Shown one piece after another: positions 25,495 to 33,639 of a stretch of 64,000 nt of DNA. Below the pieces are notes generated by a model. The model was not told the DNA's origin, ran no database searches, and was given only the letters and a program-made list of their open reading frames with translations. Source of the DNA: AG2 sp036493735 (GTDB taxonomy: Bacteria > Gemmatimonadota > Gemmatimonadetes > Gemmatimonadales > Gemmatimonadaceae); the NCBI GenBank assembly GCA_036493735.1, contig DASXPH010000010.1, positions 62,001 to 126,000 of the forward strand, written 5' to 3'. Position 1 is the first letter of the stretch. Each line of letters begins with the position of its first letter. A program made the position numbers and the translations under genes.

Positions 25495-27572
25495 AGATCT
25501 TCCTGTCCGGATTCTCGCGCGCCCTCGGCGTCATCGGCATGTTGCTGGTGACAGCCGCGCTGGCGTACGACCACCGCTGGATGGGTACGTGGGTCGGCAC
25601 GATCCTCGTCTTCTCGGTGACAGTCCTGCTGCGCACCTACCAGGTCCCGCTCACGAAGTACGGCGCGCTCAACTTCCTGGCGTTCCCCGCGATTGCAGGC
25701 TCGATCATCAACGGCGTGGGGAGTACGACGCTCGGCATGTATGCGGGCGTGTTCGTTACGGATTTGCTGATCCTGCGCAAGAGCACGGAGCCCAGCTGGA
25801 TCAATGCCGGACGCGAAGCACTGGCGCTCATCAGCGCGTACGGCTTCTTCGCGTGGGCGTCCGTCGCCACTGGCTCGTCCCACGCCGCGGGGATGTCGAC
25901 CGAGGGGCTGCCAGCATTGACGCTTTTCGCGCTCTCGTACTTCATTCTGAGCCGCGGCCTCCTGTATTTCAGCCTGCTCTGGCGCGACAAGCTCCTCGAG
26001 GAGGAGAAGTCGCTCATCCTGCGTTACGAGGTAATCGGCTTCGGCGCCGGCCTCATCGCTGTCGCCGTCGTCCTCGCGACGATCAGCTCCATCGGCCCCG
26101 TAGGCTGGGTATTCGTCGGGGCCACCCTGGTCGTTGTCGGGGTGCTCGTAAAGCGCATCTTCGAGGAAGCGGTTTCGGCCGAGGAGTTGAACAAGATCCT
26201 CGCGATGGAGCAGGTCGTGTCGTCGGACATGAGCCTGGGCGACGCATTCCTTCGCATCGAGGCGCTCGCGCATCGTCTGGTCGATTGGCGCGAGTTCCGG
26301 GTATTCCGGGTCACGACGACCGGGCCGCAGCTCGCCTGGAGCTCCTCGCTCGGCTATCTCTCAGCCGTGCAGCCGCAGCCGCCGATCGGCGGGCGGCTGC
26401 GGCGTCTCGCGCTCGAGTCGGGGCAGGCAGTCATCGTCACCGACGCGACCCAGGACAGTCGACTCGAATCGCGACCGCGCGATGTGATGAGCATTGTCGT
26501 ATTGCCGATGCGTTTCGGCGATCGGAACGTCGGTCTGCTCGAGCTCGAGCACCACAAGCGCGCCGCCTACAGCATCAAGGACGTCGCGATGATCCGGCGA
26601 TTTGCCAATCAGCTCGCGACCACCCTGCACATCGACGAGCTGAAGACCCCGCTGCTCGAAGCGATGCGCCGCGTCAGCTCCCAGCTCGAGACCTTGAACG
26701 AGTCGGCGCAGGCGCTGCGGGGTGGTGGCGAATCGGTGGCAAAGACCATCGGCGACATCTCGCGCGGGATCATAGAAGAGAGCGAGCAGCTGGGTCGCAG
26801 CCTCGACGCGACGCATTCGCTGCACGAGGCGACGGCGCAGGTCGTGGAGCACGGCAGCACCGCCGCCACTGCGAGCCAGAAAGCGACGGAGATCGCGGCC
26901 GAACATCGCCTAACGATCGGCACCGCCATCGAGCGCCTCGTGAGCGCGAAGGGATTCGTGGCCGAGAGTACCGCGCAAATCGACCAACTGGTGCGAACCA
27001 CGAAACGGATCACGGAGTTCATCGCCGTCATCCGAGAGCTGGCGGACCAGACCAATCTTCTCGCACTGAACGCCGCCATTGAAGCGGCGCGCGCGGGCGA
27101 GCATGGCCAGGGCTTCGCCGTCGTCGCTGACGAGGTACGGAAGCTCGCCGAGCAGAGCGCGCGGGCATCAGACGAGGCAGGTGACATCGTTCTTGGATTC
27201 GAGGAGCAGATGCGGCGCGCGGCGTCGCAGATGCAGCGCGGCCAGTCGATCGTGAGCGACGTCGAAACGTTGTCCGAGGAAGCGCGCCAGGCGCTCGATC
27301 AGATCGTAGAAGCAACGGCCACCGCTGCGCAGGGTGCGCAGCGCATCGCCATGACGTCACGCGACCAGGAGCTCGAGTTCTCCCGGCTGCGGGATCGCGT
27401 CATGCGCGTCGCCGAGATCTCGCGGCGAAACCGCGCGGGCGCCGAGGACGTCACGTCCTCTGCCAAGGACCAGGCGCAGGCGCTTCGTGAGCTGGAGGGG
27501 GCGGCGCACGAGCTGAAAAGCGTCGCCGTTTACCTCAGCGATCTCACCCACCGGATAACGAGCGTCGCATGA
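25491..27572 (+). CDS. Membrane GAF/methyl-accepting chemotaxis-like transducer
   Basis: 693 residues. Six to eight hydrophobic segments fill residues about 5-235 with almost no periplasmic domain, so the membrane part is probably the sensor. A GAF-like domain spans about 250-385 (FRVFRVTTTGPQLAWSSS, SIVVLPMRFGDRNVGLLELE). The C-terminal MCP helical hairpin contains the conserved tip IRELADQTNLLALNAAIEAARAGE near 515-540 and GFAVVADEVRKLAEQSARAS. It has the CheW/CheA contact tip, but I do not see clear methylation pentapeptides. Starts inside the trpA stop (ATGA) and ends inside folB. No che genes are in the window. Confidence 0.85.
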   Translation: MKIFLSGFSRALGVIGMLLVTAALAYDHRWMGTWVGTILVFSVTVLLRTYQVPLTKYGALNFLAFPAIAGSIINGVGSTTLGMYAGVFVTDLLILRKSTEPSWINAGREALALISAYGFFAWASVATGSSHAAGMSTEGLPALTLFALSYFILSRGLLYFSLLWRDKLLEEEKSLILRYEVIGFGAGLIAVAVVLATISSIGPVGWVFVGATLVVVGVLVKRIFEEAVSAEELNKILAMEQVVSSDMSLGDAFLRIEALAHRLVDWREFRVFRVTTTGPQLAWSSSLGYLSAVQPQPPIGGRLRRLALESGQAVIVTDATQDSRLESRPRDVMSIVVLPMRFGDRNVGLLELEHHKRAAYSIKDVAMIRRFANQLATTLHIDELKTPLLEAMRRVSSQLETLNESAQALRGGGESVAKTIGDISRGIIEESEQLGRSLDATHSLHEATAQVVEHGSTAATASQKATEIAAEHRLTIGTAIERLVSAKGFVAESTAQIDQLVRTTKRITEFIAVIRELADQTNLLALNAAIEAARAGEHGQGFAVVADEVRKLAEQSARASDEAGDIVLGFEEQMRRAASQMQRGQSIVSDVETLSEEARQALDQIVEATATAAQGAQRIAMTSRDQELEFSRLRDRVMRVAEISRRNRAGAEDVTSSAKDQAQALRELEGAAHELKSVAVYLSDLTHRITSVA

Positions 27573-27994
27573 CCCCGGAGGGCAGTCCGCGGCGCACGGA
27601 CCCCGCGCGCCGCCGAGCAGCGGCGTCAGCTCGCGCGGAGGGCACACCGACGGGCCTCCGCGAGATCACGCTCCGTGGGATGCGCTTTCACACCCTGGTC
27701 GGAATCCTCGAACATGAGCGAACTACTCCCCAGCCGCTCGAAATCGATCTCACGGTGCAGGCGTCGGCCGAGGGCGGCATTCTCGACTACCGCCGGCTGT
27801 ACGAGCTCGTCGCACAGACGGTCGGTGTCGGTCCCACCGACTACCTGGAGACGCTCGCCGATCGCATCGCGCGCACGGCGCTCGATGATGGACGCGTAGA
27901 GCACGTTCGTGTGGCGGTGCGCAAGCCGCACGTCGCCCTTCCGGGTCCACTCGCATACGCCGAAGTCGTGGTTAGGCGTGAACGTGGTCGATAG
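27569..27994 (+). CDS. folB: Dihydroneopterin aldolase
   Basis: Folate synthesis: converts dihydroneopterin to 6-hydroxymethyl-dihydropterin and glycolaldehyde. 141 residues, about 25 longer than usual because of a basic N-terminal extension before ITLRGMRFHTLVGILEHER. Later segments are LEIDLTV, LDYRRLYELV, LETLADRIA and VRVAVRKPHVALPG, with the conserved Lys in RKP. The ATG overlaps the transducer gene as ATGA, but a later start would better fit the family length. It overlaps folK, the next pathway step. Confidence 0.9.
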   Translation: MTPEGSPRRTDPARRRAAASARAEGTPTGLREITLRGMRFHTLVGILEHERTTPQPLEIDLTVQASAEGGILDYRRLYELVAQTVGVGPTDYLETLADRIARTALDDGRVEHVRVAVRKPHVALPGPLAYAEVVVRRERGR

Positions 27995-28436
27995 CCGCAC
28001 TCGGACCGTCGAGAAGCCAACCGACATCGCGTATGTCGCGCTCGGATCGAACCTCGGCGATCGCGACGAGCACCTCGCGCGTGCTCGCCGCGCCATCGGC
28101 AAAATGCCAAGGAGCCGGGTGCTTGCCGCATCCAGCGTCGAGGAAACCGAGCCGCTCGGTCCGGTGCCGCAGCCGATGTATCTCAATCAGATGATCGCGC
28201 TGGAGACGGAGCTCACGCCACGTGAATTGCTCGTCGAACTGCAACGAATCGAGCAGGACGAAGGGCGCACTCGCGAGGTTCGCTGGGGACCGCGGACGCT
28301 CGACCTCGACATCGTGAGATATGAGCGACAGTCGACGCAGGATCGCGATCTGATCGTTCCGCATCCCGCCGCTGACGTGCGAGATTTCTGGCGCCGTGAG
28401 CTGGCCGAGCTGCGAGAACGACTGGGCCGCGGCTGA
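27978..28436 (+). CDS. folK: 2-amino-4-hydroxy-6-hydroxymethyldihydropteridine pyrophosphokinase
   Basis: Transfers pyrophosphate from ATP to 6-hydroxymethyl-dihydropterin in folate synthesis. About 152 residues from the GTG at 27978, inside the end of folB. IAYVALGSNLGDRDEHL opens the domain, and the signature RWGPRTLDLDIV lies near residue 104. VPHPAADVRDF ends the core. folB-folK adjacency is a common functional pairing. Confidence 0.94.
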   Translation: MNVVDSRTRTVEKPTDIAYVALGSNLGDRDEHLARARRAIGKMPRSRVLAASSVEETEPLGPVPQPMYLNQMIALETELTPRELLVELQRIEQDEGRTREVRWGPRTLDLDIVRYERQSTQDRDLIVPHPAADVRDFWRRELAELRERLGRG

Positions 28437-28456
28437 GCAAATCCCGACCAAATCCG

Positions 28457-28990
28457 ATGATCGTCGAACTGCCTCCATGGGCGCAGGTAAGCGAAAAGCG
28501 CCGCGCCCACATCACGCGAGTCGCCGAGTTGCTCGAGCAATGGGCGGCGGCGATGCATATCAGCCCCGAGGAGCGTTGCGACTGGATCGATGCAGCGCGA
28601 TATCACGACGCCTTGCGCGACGCGCCTCGCGAGTTGCTCCGAACCCTTGCCGGCGACGCACCGTATGAGCCCGAGATGCTCCACGGACCTGCCGCAGCGG
28701 AGCAGATGTCGCGGGCGGGAGAGCGCCGGCAGAACGTCCTCGACGCCGTCCGGTTCCACACCGTCGGATCACCCAGCTGGGCTCGTCCGGGCAAGGCCCT
28801 CTACATGGCCGACTTTCTGGAGCCCGGCCGCTCATTCTCCCGGGAGGACCGTGCCTTTCTATCGGCCCAGGTCCCCCACGATTTTGACCGGGTGTTTCGT
28901 CAGGTGGTACGTATGCGTCTGGTGTACGCCCTAAACGAGGGGCACACTCTGTTTACCGAGACCGTGAAGCTGTGGAACGGGATTCGATGA
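28457..28990 (+). CDS. yqeK: YqeK-like HD-domain nucleotide hydrolase
   Basis: 177 residues of the HD superfamily resembling YqeK, known in Firmicutes as a symmetrical Ap4A hydrolase that removes alarmone-like dinucleotides. Visible: RRAHITRVAELLEQWA, the metal-binding ARYHDALRD near residue 50, LHGPAAAEQ, LDAVRFHTVG and YMADFLEPGR. The last, with two acidic residues, is typical of YqeK. It starts 20 bases after folK and overlaps the next gene by four bases. Confidence 0.85.
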   Translation: MIVELPPWAQVSEKRRAHITRVAELLEQWAAAMHISPEERCDWIDAARYHDALRDAPRELLRTLAGDAPYEPEMLHGPAAAEQMSRAGERRQNVLDAVRFHTVGSPSWARPGKALYMADFLEPGRSFSREDRAFLSAQVPHDFDRVFRQVVRMRLVYALNEGHTLFTETVKLWNGIR

Positions 28991-29403
28991 CGCGGAAGAC
29001 TGTCGGACTTGTCCTGATCGGAGCTCTGTTGGCCGCCGCTGCCACGGCGACGGCGCTGCCGGCGCGAATTTCCCTGCGACGGGCGAACACGTCACCTCGT
29101 GAAGGTGCGCCGCGCGTGCGCGTGCAGGTGCTCAACACGACGAAGACACGCGGCCTCGCTCGACGCGCCATGCTCTATCTGCGCGATCAGGGATTTGATG
29201 TCGTGGAGGTCGGGACGACGTCACCGGCGCGCGACACCACCCTCGTCCTCGACCGCTCTCGTCATCCGGAATGGGCGCACAGCGTGGCGACTTCGTTAGG
29301 CACGGCACGCGTCGAAACGCGGCCCGATACTTCACGCTACCTGGACGTGACCGTCCTGATTGGGTCCTCCTGGCGGCCGCCGGCCCAACCGTTCTACCCG
29401 TAG
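28987..29403 (+). CDS. Membrane-anchored LytR C-terminal-domain protein
   Basis: 138 residues from ATG 28987, which overlaps the yqeK stop. An N-terminal hydrophobic segment (about 5-25) is a membrane anchor or signal, followed by a basic linker. The rest matches the LytR_C fold: VRVQVLNTTKTRGLARRAMLYLRDQGFDVVEVG, then a conserved VLDRSRHPEWA and LDVTVLIG. The domain accompanies cell-envelope LytR-CpsA-Psr proteins in other bacteria; its exact role is unknown. yqeK followed by a LytR-family gene is a neighbourhood seen elsewhere. Its 3' end overlaps rlmN on the other strand by 72 bases. Confidence 0.8.
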   Translation: MTRKTVGLVLIGALLAAAATATALPARISLRRANTSPREGAPRVRVQVLNTTKTRGLARRAMLYLRDQGFDVVEVGTTSPARDTTLVLDRSRHPEWAHSVATSLGTARVETRPDTSRYLDVTVLIGSSWRPPAQPFYP

Positions 29404-30432
29404 CTGACCGCACGCTGCGGCGATGTCCACGCCGCGGCTCTTTCGAATCGCCACCTCGACGTCGTGTTGGCGCAGCTCGTGGGCGAACTCCCGAATGCGC
29501 TCCGGCGCGGTGGGAACGAAGCCTCTCGCGCCACCGGGATGCAACGGAATCAGGTTCACGAAAGCGCGACACTCGCGCGCGAGCTCGGCTAACCGAATGG
29601 CGTGCTCGATGGCGTCATTGACGCCGCCAAGCATCACGTACTCGAAGGTCACGCGCCTGTCGAATTTCTTCGCGGCTTCGACGACGTCGTGGAGCGGATA
29701 CTTGATATTGACGGGCATCAGGTCGCGACGGAGAGAGTCCGTCGGCGCGTGGATCGAGATCGCGAGACGGAACTGTTCCGGCCGTTCGCCCAGCGCGACG
29801 ATGCCCGGGAGTACGCCCACGGTCGAAACCGTGATGTGGCGCGCCCCAATGCCGAGTCCAAGGGGATCGTTGAGGAGCGTGAGGCTGGGATCGACGGCCT
29901 TCCAGTTCATGAGTGGCTCGCCCATACCCATGAACACCACGTTCGTCACCGAAATCGGAGGGTGCAGTAGGCGCATCTCGCGAACCTGACCGGCGATCTC
30001 GTGGATGTCGAGGTTTCGCTGGAAGCCCATCGCGCCCGTTGCGCAAAAGGCGCACTGGAGCGCACAGCCAGCCTGCGAGGAGATACAGAGCGTGAGCCGG
30101 TCGTTCTCCGGAATGGCGACCGATTCGATCGCCTGACCGTCTCGCAGCAAGAAAAGGAACTTCTCCGTTCCATCTACCGAGCGTTGTCGAGCGGCAATCG
30201 AGAGACGGGGAAGCTCGAAGGCCTGAGCAAGCTCGGTCCGCAGACTCTTTGGAAGCTCAGTCATAGCCTCGAAGTCGGCGGCGGGCGCGTGCCAGAGCCG
30301 TCGCACAATCTGTTTGGCGCGATACGCCGGCAGACCGCGATCTGCGAGGAAAGCGCGCAACGTCTCTTCGGCCTCGGCGATGGTGAGGTTTAGGAGATTC
30401 GTACGTTCTGCAGCGGTGGCGGCCATTGTCAT
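29332..30432 (-). CDS. rlmN: 23S rRNA/tRNA adenine-C2 methyltransferase RlmN (radical SAM)
   Basis: Methylates C2 of A2503 in 23S rRNA and A37 in some tRNAs. 366 residues from ATG 30432 (another Met two codons on). The [4Fe-4S] radical SAM motif is CALQCAFC (Cys123, Cys127, Cys130). MGMGEPLMN, TVSTVGVLPGI, ISIHAPTDSLRRDLMPVN and FEYVMLGGVND are typical, and the methyl-carrying Cys is in the C-terminal IAAACGQLR. Monocistronic on this strand; its end overlaps the convergent LytR_C gene by 72 bases. Confidence 0.95.
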   Translation of the reverse strand: MTMAATAAERTNLLNLTIAEAEETLRAFLADRGLPAYRAKQIVRRLWHAPAADFEAMTELPKSLRTELAQAFELPRLSIAARQRSVDGTEKFLFLLRDGQAIESVAIPENDRLTLCISSQAGCALQCAFCATGAMGFQRNLDIHEIAGQVREMRLLHPPISVTNVVFMGMGEPLMNWKAVDPSLTLLNDPLGLGIGARHITVSTVGVLPGIVALGERPEQFRLAISIHAPTDSLRRDLMPVNIKYPLHDVVEAAKKFDRRVTFEYVMLGGVNDAIEHAIRLAELARECRAFVNLIPLHPGGARGFVPTAPERIREFAHELRQHDVEVAIRKSRGVDIAAACGQLRVERLGRRPPGGPNQDGHVQVA

Positions 30433-30832
30433 CGAAAGGTTCCGAGGCGCGTCGGTGGAGCGTTGGAATCTTACAGCAGTCGGCAAGCGAGAACGAGCGG
30501 GCCACGCCGACGCCAAACGATAGACAAGCGACGGTCTACCATGAACTTCGGTCGACGGTTAGACTTCGGAACGCGAATGAACCCCTCCCTGAAGCAGCAC
30601 GCGCTCGCTTGGCCAACCAGCCGCGATTCCCGACGGGCTCATTCCGATCGTGACCCTGGCTCGCTGAAATCGGAGGAGACGTGTCCACCTGATACGTGGA
30701 GCGAAATCCCCGCCAGCGTCACGACTCAGAGGCGCGCCAGCTCCAGCGTGCCGCGATTCCATGACTGCCGCTGATCGAGCCGACCTGAAACCGGCGATCC
30801 GCGGCAATTCGTACCATGACCACACATCTCTG
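30433..30832. other. 400-bp spacer between rlmN and aspS
   Basis: Divergent intergenic stretch that must contain the rlmN promoter and that of the long aspS-led run. Short open frames on both strands are not protein-like. A small TCCAC/GTGGA stem occurs near 30684-30700. I find no T-box consensus, terminator or recognisable RNA. Confidence 0.5.
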
Positions 30833-32623
30833 ATGGCGCCCTCTTCTTCACTGGCAACAACACTCAGAACGCATACCTGCGGGGCCCTCCGCGCGGCAGA
30901 CGCGGGAGCCGACGTTCGGCTGGGCGGCTGGGTTCACCGAAAGCGCGACCTTGGCGAGCTGGTATTCGTCGATTTGAGAGACCGCACTGGACTGGTACAG
31001 ATCTCATTCGACCCACGCTTCACACCGGCGGAGACCGTGCGCCTGGCGGCGACGTTGGGACCAGAGAGCGTCGTGCTCGTGGAGGGAGAAGTGGTGGCGC
31101 GCCCGACGGAGATGCGGAATCCCGAACTCTCCACGGGCGACGTCGAGGTGCGCGCGAGAGCCATGAAGCTCGTCGGGCCCGCGGCGGCGCCGGCCATTCC
31201 CGTCGCACGCGTGCGCGGCGAACCGCTGCCCGCGGAGGAGTTGCGCCTGCGGCACCGCTATCTGGATCTGCGCCGGGCCGAACTTCAGCAAAATCTCATC
31301 CTCAGACACCGGTTGCTGCAGGCCTCGCGTCGGTTGCTGAGCGACCGGGGATTCCTCGAGATCGAGACGCCGATCCTCACCAAGCCGACGCCGGAAGGGG
31401 CCCGCGACTACCTCGTGCCGAGCCGCGTGCATCCGGGCGAGTTCTACTCGCTGCCGCAGTCGCCGCAGCTTTACAAGCAACTTCTCATGGTGTCTGGCTA
31501 TGATCGGTACTTTCAGGTCGCGCGCTGTTTCCGCGACGAGGACCTGCGAGTCGACCGTCAGCCGGAGTTCACTCAGATCGACATCGAGGCGTCATTCATC
31601 GCCCAAGACGATATCATGGCGCTCACCGAGGGCCTCCTCGCGGCCCTCTGGAAGGAGGTTGGCCTCGACGTTCCGGTCTCGTTCCAGCGAATGACCTACG
31701 CTGATGCGATGGAGCGCTACGGTTCCGATCGCCCCGACCTGCGATACGAACTGCCGATCTTCGACGCGAGCGATGCCTTTCAAGAGACGGAGTTCTCGAT
31801 CGCGCGAACGGCGCTGGCGCAGGGCGGCCGCGTACGCGGCATTCGCATCCCGGGTGGGGCGACGTTATCGCGAAAACAGGTGGATGAAATCGAAGCCGGG
31901 GCAAAGAGCGCGGGGGCGGGCGGTCTCGTTCGGCTCAAACGCACGAATGGCCAGCTCGAGGGTCCGGCGGCGAAGTTCCTGCATGAAGGAGCGATAACCC
32001 GGCTTGCACTGGCCGAGGGTGACCTTGCGTTGCTCGTCGCCGGTTCGAACCAGGTGTCGAGCCCGGCGCTCGATCGCGTGCGTCAGGACGTTGGGCGGCG
32101 GCTCGCGCTGATCAACGAAGAAGCGAGGAGCTTTCTCTGGGTGACGGACTTTCCGCTGTTCGAGCGAGATCCGGCGACGGGTCGTTTGCAGGCGGTGCAC
32201 CACCCGTTCACCGCGCCCAACGCGGCCGATCTCGAGCGACTGGAGAGTGCTCCGGAGACGGTTCGCGCACAGGCGTATGACGTCGTGCTCAATGGGACGG
32301 AGCTGGGCGGCGGCAGCATTCGTATCGGCGATCCGGCACTGCAATCGCGGATCTTCGGTCTGCTCGGCATCGATGAGCAGACGGCGAACGCGCGCTTCGG
32401 GTTCCTGCTCGAGGGCTTGCGTTCGGGTGCGCCGCCGCACGGGGGCATCGCATTCGGGTTCGATCGTATCGTCATGCAGCTCTCCGGCGCGGGATCGCTG
32501 CGTGACGTTATCGCGTTTCCAAAAACCACGGCGGCGCGGGCGTTATTCGAGGGCGCGCCCTCGCCGGTGCCAGCCGATGATCTGGAGGAACTGCATATCC
32601 GCGTCGAGGAATCGAAGGCGTGA
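30833..32623 (+). CDS. aspS: Aspartyl-tRNA synthetase
   Basis: Class II synthetase charging tRNA-Asp. About 596 residues from the Met at 30833; an upstream Met at 30761 is also open, and neither has a clear ribosome site. The OB-fold anticodon domain begins TLRTHTCGALR; motif 2 is FRDEDLRVDRQPEFTQIDIE, and motif 3 is GIAFGFDRIVMQLSG. The bacterial GAD insertion domain lies between motifs 2 and 3 (about residues 290-420). It heads an overlapping plus-strand run that continues to about 47083 with two short spacers. Confidence 0.96.
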   Translation: MAPSSSLATTLRTHTCGALRAADAGADVRLGGWVHRKRDLGELVFVDLRDRTGLVQISFDPRFTPAETVRLAATLGPESVVLVEGEVVARPTEMRNPELSTGDVEVRARAMKLVGPAAAPAIPVARVRGEPLPAEELRLRHRYLDLRRAELQQNLILRHRLLQASRRLLSDRGFLEIETPILTKPTPEGARDYLVPSRVHPGEFYSLPQSPQLYKQLLMVSGYDRYFQVARCFRDEDLRVDRQPEFTQIDIEASFIAQDDIMALTEGLLAALWKEVGLDVPVSFQRMTYADAMERYGSDRPDLRYELPIFDASDAFQETEFSIARTALAQGGRVRGIRIPGGATLSRKQVDEIEAGAKSAGAGGLVRLKRTNGQLEGPAAKFLHEGAITRLALAEGDLALLVAGSNQVSSPALDRVRQDVGRRLALINEEARSFLWVTDFPLFERDPATGRLQAVHHPFTAPNAADLERLESAPETVRAQAYDVVLNGTELGGGSIRIGDPALQSRIFGLLGIDEQTANARFGFLLEGLRSGAPPHGGIAFGFDRIVMQLSGAGSLRDVIAFPKTTAARALFEGAPSPVPADDLEELHIRVEESKA

Positions 32624-33639
32624 GCGACAGTAGCGTTACACAAAGACTCAACACCGAAGGCGCCGACCTGCTGACGCTGGCCGGCGTCAACGACGGCAAC
32701 CTCGTCGAGCTGTCGCGCATTGGAGGCGTGAAAGTCGCGCTCCGCGGCGATACACTGAGCATCACCGGCCCCGGCGAGTTCGTCGAGCGTGCTACGGAGA
32801 TTGCCCGGCGCATGATCGAGTCGGCGCGTCAACAGGTCGAGTTGTCTTCCGACGACGTGTTGCGGATCAGCGATGACGTCGATCGCGGCCGAAATGGGAG
32901 CGGCGACGTCCGCGACCATGACTACAATGGCAACGGCGATGGGCCCGGCGTGGGCGTCGACGGGCAACGCATCGCGCTGCCCGGCATCCGCCGCGTCATC
33001 CAGGCAAAGACCCCCGGTCAGGCCGAGTACCTCCGCAAGATGCAGGAAAACGACATCGTCGTCGGTATCGGACCCGCCGGGACTGGGAAGACGTATCTCG
33101 CCGTTGCCGCCGCCGTCGATGCCCTGACGCGGAAGCGAGTCCGGCGGATCGTGCTTGCCCGGCCCGCGGTGGAGGCAGGCGAGAGCCTCGGCTTTCTGCC
33201 TGGCGACATGCAGGCGAAGGTGGATCCATATCTCCGACCGCTTTACGACGCCCTCGATGAGATGATGCCGTTCGAGCGCATCCAGCGTGCGCTGGAGACC
33301 CGGACGATCGAGATCGCGCCGTTGGCGTTCATGCGGGGCCGCACGTTAGGCGACGCCTTCGTGATCGTCGACGAAGCACAGAACGCGACCGCCGTACAGA
33401 TGAAGATGCTGCTGACGCGACTCGGCGTGAATTCAAAGATGGTCATCACCGGCGATAAGACGCAGGTTGATTTGCCGAAGCGCGAGGAGTCCGGGCTCTT
33501 CCAGGTCGAGCGCATTCTGCCAGGCATCGAAGGCATCGGTTTCCATTACTTCGACGAGAGCGACGTCGTGAGGCATCGACTCGTCCGCGACATCGTACAC
33601 GCGTACGATCGGCACGAGGCTGACCGAGCGGCCGGATGA
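32620..33639 (+). CDS. phoH: PhoH-like ATPase
   Basis: 339 residues from a GTG overlapping the aspS stop. An N-terminal KH-like part (about 15-75) is joined by a Gly/Asp/Asn-rich linker (about 85-115) to the ATPase: Walker A GIGPAGTGKTYLA near 149-161, RPAVEAGESLGFLPGD, and Walker B AFVIVDEAQN near 245. PhoH proteins associate with RNA metabolism and often sit beside ybeY, as here. The linker is longer and more polar than I would expect for the family. Confidence 0.93.
   Translation: MSDSSVTQRLNTEGADLLTLAGVNDGNLVELSRIGGVKVALRGDTLSITGPGEFVERATEIARRMIESARQQVELSSDDVLRISDDVDRGRNGSGDVRDHDYNGNGDGPGVGVDGQRIALPGIRRVIQAKTPGQAEYLRKMQENDIVVGIGPAGTGKTYLAVAAAVDALTRKRVRRIVLARPAVEAGESLGFLPGDMQAKVDPYLRPLYDALDEMMPFERIQRALETRTIEIAPLAFMRGRTLGDAFVIVDEAQNATAVQMKMLLTRLGVNSKMVITGDKTQVDLPKREESGLFQVERILPGIEGIGFHYFDESDVVRHRLVRDIVHAYDRHEADRAAG

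Noticed and set aside
30433..30832. T-box riboswitch or other RNA leader before aspS
   Set aside because: No T-box bulge or AGGGTGG-like consensus, no terminator/antiterminator pair; only a weak five-base stem.
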